NCBI GenBank assembly: GCA_045126215.1
Contig: JBGVOD010000054.1
Coordinates: 1-64,000, forward strand
DNA length: 64,000 bases
Direction of reading: 5' to 3'
Origin: SVEL01 sp045126215
GTDB taxonomy: Bacteria > Bacillota > Clostridia > Lachnospirales > Lachnospiraceae
The notes under the pieces were generated by a model that was given only the letters and a program-made list of their open reading frames with translations, did not search any database and was not told the origin of the DNA. The position numbers were made by a program, and so were the translations under genes. Positions 63,901 through 64,000 of the stretch are shown piece after piece (the stretch's first letter is position 1; the number at the start of each line of letters is the position of its first letter).

Positions 63901-64000
63901 GAAAGACCGATGGATCTTGATTCGCACTTATATGGTCCATTAGAAAATGAATATAGATATCATATTTATTACAATGAGAAGGGTGAATACAGAGATGGTG
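60910..64000 (+). CDS. Zinc-ribbon, membrane-anchored subtilisin-like protease, 3' partial
   Basis: The reading frame is open to the window end (at least 1030 residues). A cytoplasmic zinc ribbon (Cys4, Cys7, Cys18, Cys21: CINCG and CNNCG) and a Gln/Pro-rich linker come first, with a perfect 30-bp tandem repeat at 61003-61062. A membrane helix at about 104-127 implies C-terminus outside. A propeptide-like domain (VKNRVIVSVKDKVSEDNIKKLAEKY to DDANFEYVF) and a Thr/Glu/Asp linker of 6-residue repeats (about 354-445) follow. The S8 catalytic domain has Asp485 (VGVMDSFAD), His536 (NHGTHVIG), oxyanion Asn647 (AAGND) and Ser730 (SGTSMATPHVTG). Two carboxypeptidase-regulatory-like domains (GYVSGVVFDN and GIIEGSMINA) and a DUF2135/YfaP-like segment (IRIVLTWGERPMDLDSHLYGP) end the visible part. 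The start has TGGAGGAAACGAT. The catalytic triad is complete. Confidence 0.88.
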   Translation, partial: MKFCINCGTQLEDEQIFCNNCGVKQEDTVAVEQPVENIQSTEQPVENIQSTEQQVEDVQPVDPFANQSQPVQPIQPVMNQEAPKQEKQKKQKAPKDPNKKSRKGLIIGLSVAGVVLVALIIAAVLSFPFKISVNSDKFTTKENVVNKTFEFSSNQIVKSVYYAVNPKNASDKKEYTKLKEFDGTMDVSVQIKDLKVAPGNGKIYFIIESIFSESEPICVNYKYTLGYYESLDEAEIKEVADGLYMVKNRVIVSVKDKVSEDNIKKLAEKYEAELVGMNYYTGEAQLKFDSDVYENLLDDLKEEDIVDDANFEYVFKNENDPVEGLNDGEAENNNVSYEQPVMPPETDSFETTEWVTETTVAEEDTTSEENTTSGEDVTTEEDTTPEEDTTTEEDTTSEEDTTTEEDTTSEEDTTTEEDTTPEEDTTTEENTTSKKETTTEAETEEDEIEDPYAGHTYSWNLEVINAPEVWKYTKDAVPVKVGVMDSFADYKHKDLQMTSDNMKIFGGQTVDEFYKFFKDIDEEGTWDNVFYSYLNHGTHVIGTIGAEINNDDDANGVSNNVDIYYANEWTYDYEGGRLYGYSSTYEFSYNLCSLVLSGTKVINYSVGACAGRTGYDINEYAVNYMDSTFKKLEDAGYDFVFVKAAGNDDMPADYDILVAYLKAGETSSKHTLVVGSIENTLVPSDGPDGQACYNFSWFSNYGELVDVAAPGSDIYSTYSFDKYGYMSGTSMATPHVTGVVALMYAANPDLTSEQVIEIVKNCASIYSVKYGYLCPVVDANLCVRKAIELKDSKDNDDIESNAPEGLGYVSGVVFDNTLETPASLCTLVFTSENDEVYYTTTNTRGEYEIAVNPGIYSLEVLSDEYVYTVVYGIEVLDGETIYNPIVNLLESSDENGIIEGSMINALNADKVSATLLEFRYGINNYDGPVVYRCMTDEEGNFKVELPAGNYTVEATTEGFESTYFVVNVIGGETLYNQNGTATPILDDGEIRIVLTWGERPMDLDSHLYGPLENEYRYHIYYNEKGEYRDG
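61003..61062 (+). repeat. Perfect 30-bp tandem repeat in the subtilase linker
   Basis: Two identical 30-bp copies (61003-61032, 61033-61062) code EQPVENIQST twice, and a third partial copy begins at 61063. Identity at the DNA level implies recent duplication. Confidence 0.9.
61984..62200 (+). repeat. Thr/Glu/Asp 18-bp repeats in the subtilase
   Basis: About twelve near-identical 18-bp units code EEDTTS, EEDTTT or EEDTTP. This is probably an extended spacer between the propeptide-like and catalytic domains and a site of slippage. Confidence 0.85.

Overview
The window is about 33% GC by eye, with near-continuous coding on both strands, strong AGGAGG-type ribosome binding sites and consensus sigma-A promoters. 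Gene content points to a low-GC, spore-lineage member of the Clostridia, most likely Lachnospiraceae. Supporting genes are spoVG, spoVT, yabP, yabQ, spoIIE, glgC/glgD, a DnaD/DnaC-type replication pair, Thr/Glu-rich linkers in exported proteins and a GH53 galactanase lipoprotein. No phage, insertion sequence, rRNA or CRISPR array was seen.

Layout. 1-1933: 3' part of a class A penicillin-binding protein. 2010-7076 (minus): murC, dnaD-like, dnaC-like and a long PRPP-synthetase-like gene. 7274-9962 (plus): glgC, glgD, spoVG. 10035-11291: a membrane protein with an Asn/Gln/Met repeat head. 11364-16595 (minus): pth, mfd and a PpiC-like foldase lipoprotein. 16816-20848 (plus): alr, then a MurL-like epimerase coupled to a divergent MurD. 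21285-39265: a twelve-gene type IV pilus operon, with a terminator at 39275. 39362-43632: alkD-like, GH53 and a soluble hybrid histidine kinase. 43758-51850: spoVT, hup, rqcP, yabP, yabQ, divIC, spoIIE, tilS, hpt, ftsH. 52164-54272: a cytoplasmic GH13 amylase. 54373-54541: tRNA-Tyr and tRNA-Leu. 54827-59015: a heterodimeric ABC exporter. 59075-59147: tRNA-Phe. 59277-60623 (minus): an EAL protein with a degenerate GGDEF. 60910 to the end: a zinc-ribbon, membrane-anchored subtilisin-like protease, cut by the window edge.

How it fits together. prs, spoVG, pth-mfd, spoVT, rqcP-yabP-yabQ-divIC, spoIIE, tilS-hpt-ftsH are the parts of a block that is contiguous in Bacillus subtilis. Here the block is rearranged, and a 22 kb segment (pilus operon, DNA repair, galactanase, kinase) lies between the mfd/mur part and the spoVT part. 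Cell-wall precursor genes (murC, alr, murL-like, murD, PBP) recur through the first 21 kb. The most unusual parts are the murL-like/murD pair (D-Glu made by epimerising a UDP-MurNAc-dipeptide), the pilus operon with a PilM-PilN fusion, a complete H/I/J/K-like minor pilin set and a 1501-residue exported protein, and the zinc-ribbon subtilase. The spoIIE promoter has the 21-bp spacer and reversed Spo0A box typical of B. subtilis stage II promoters.
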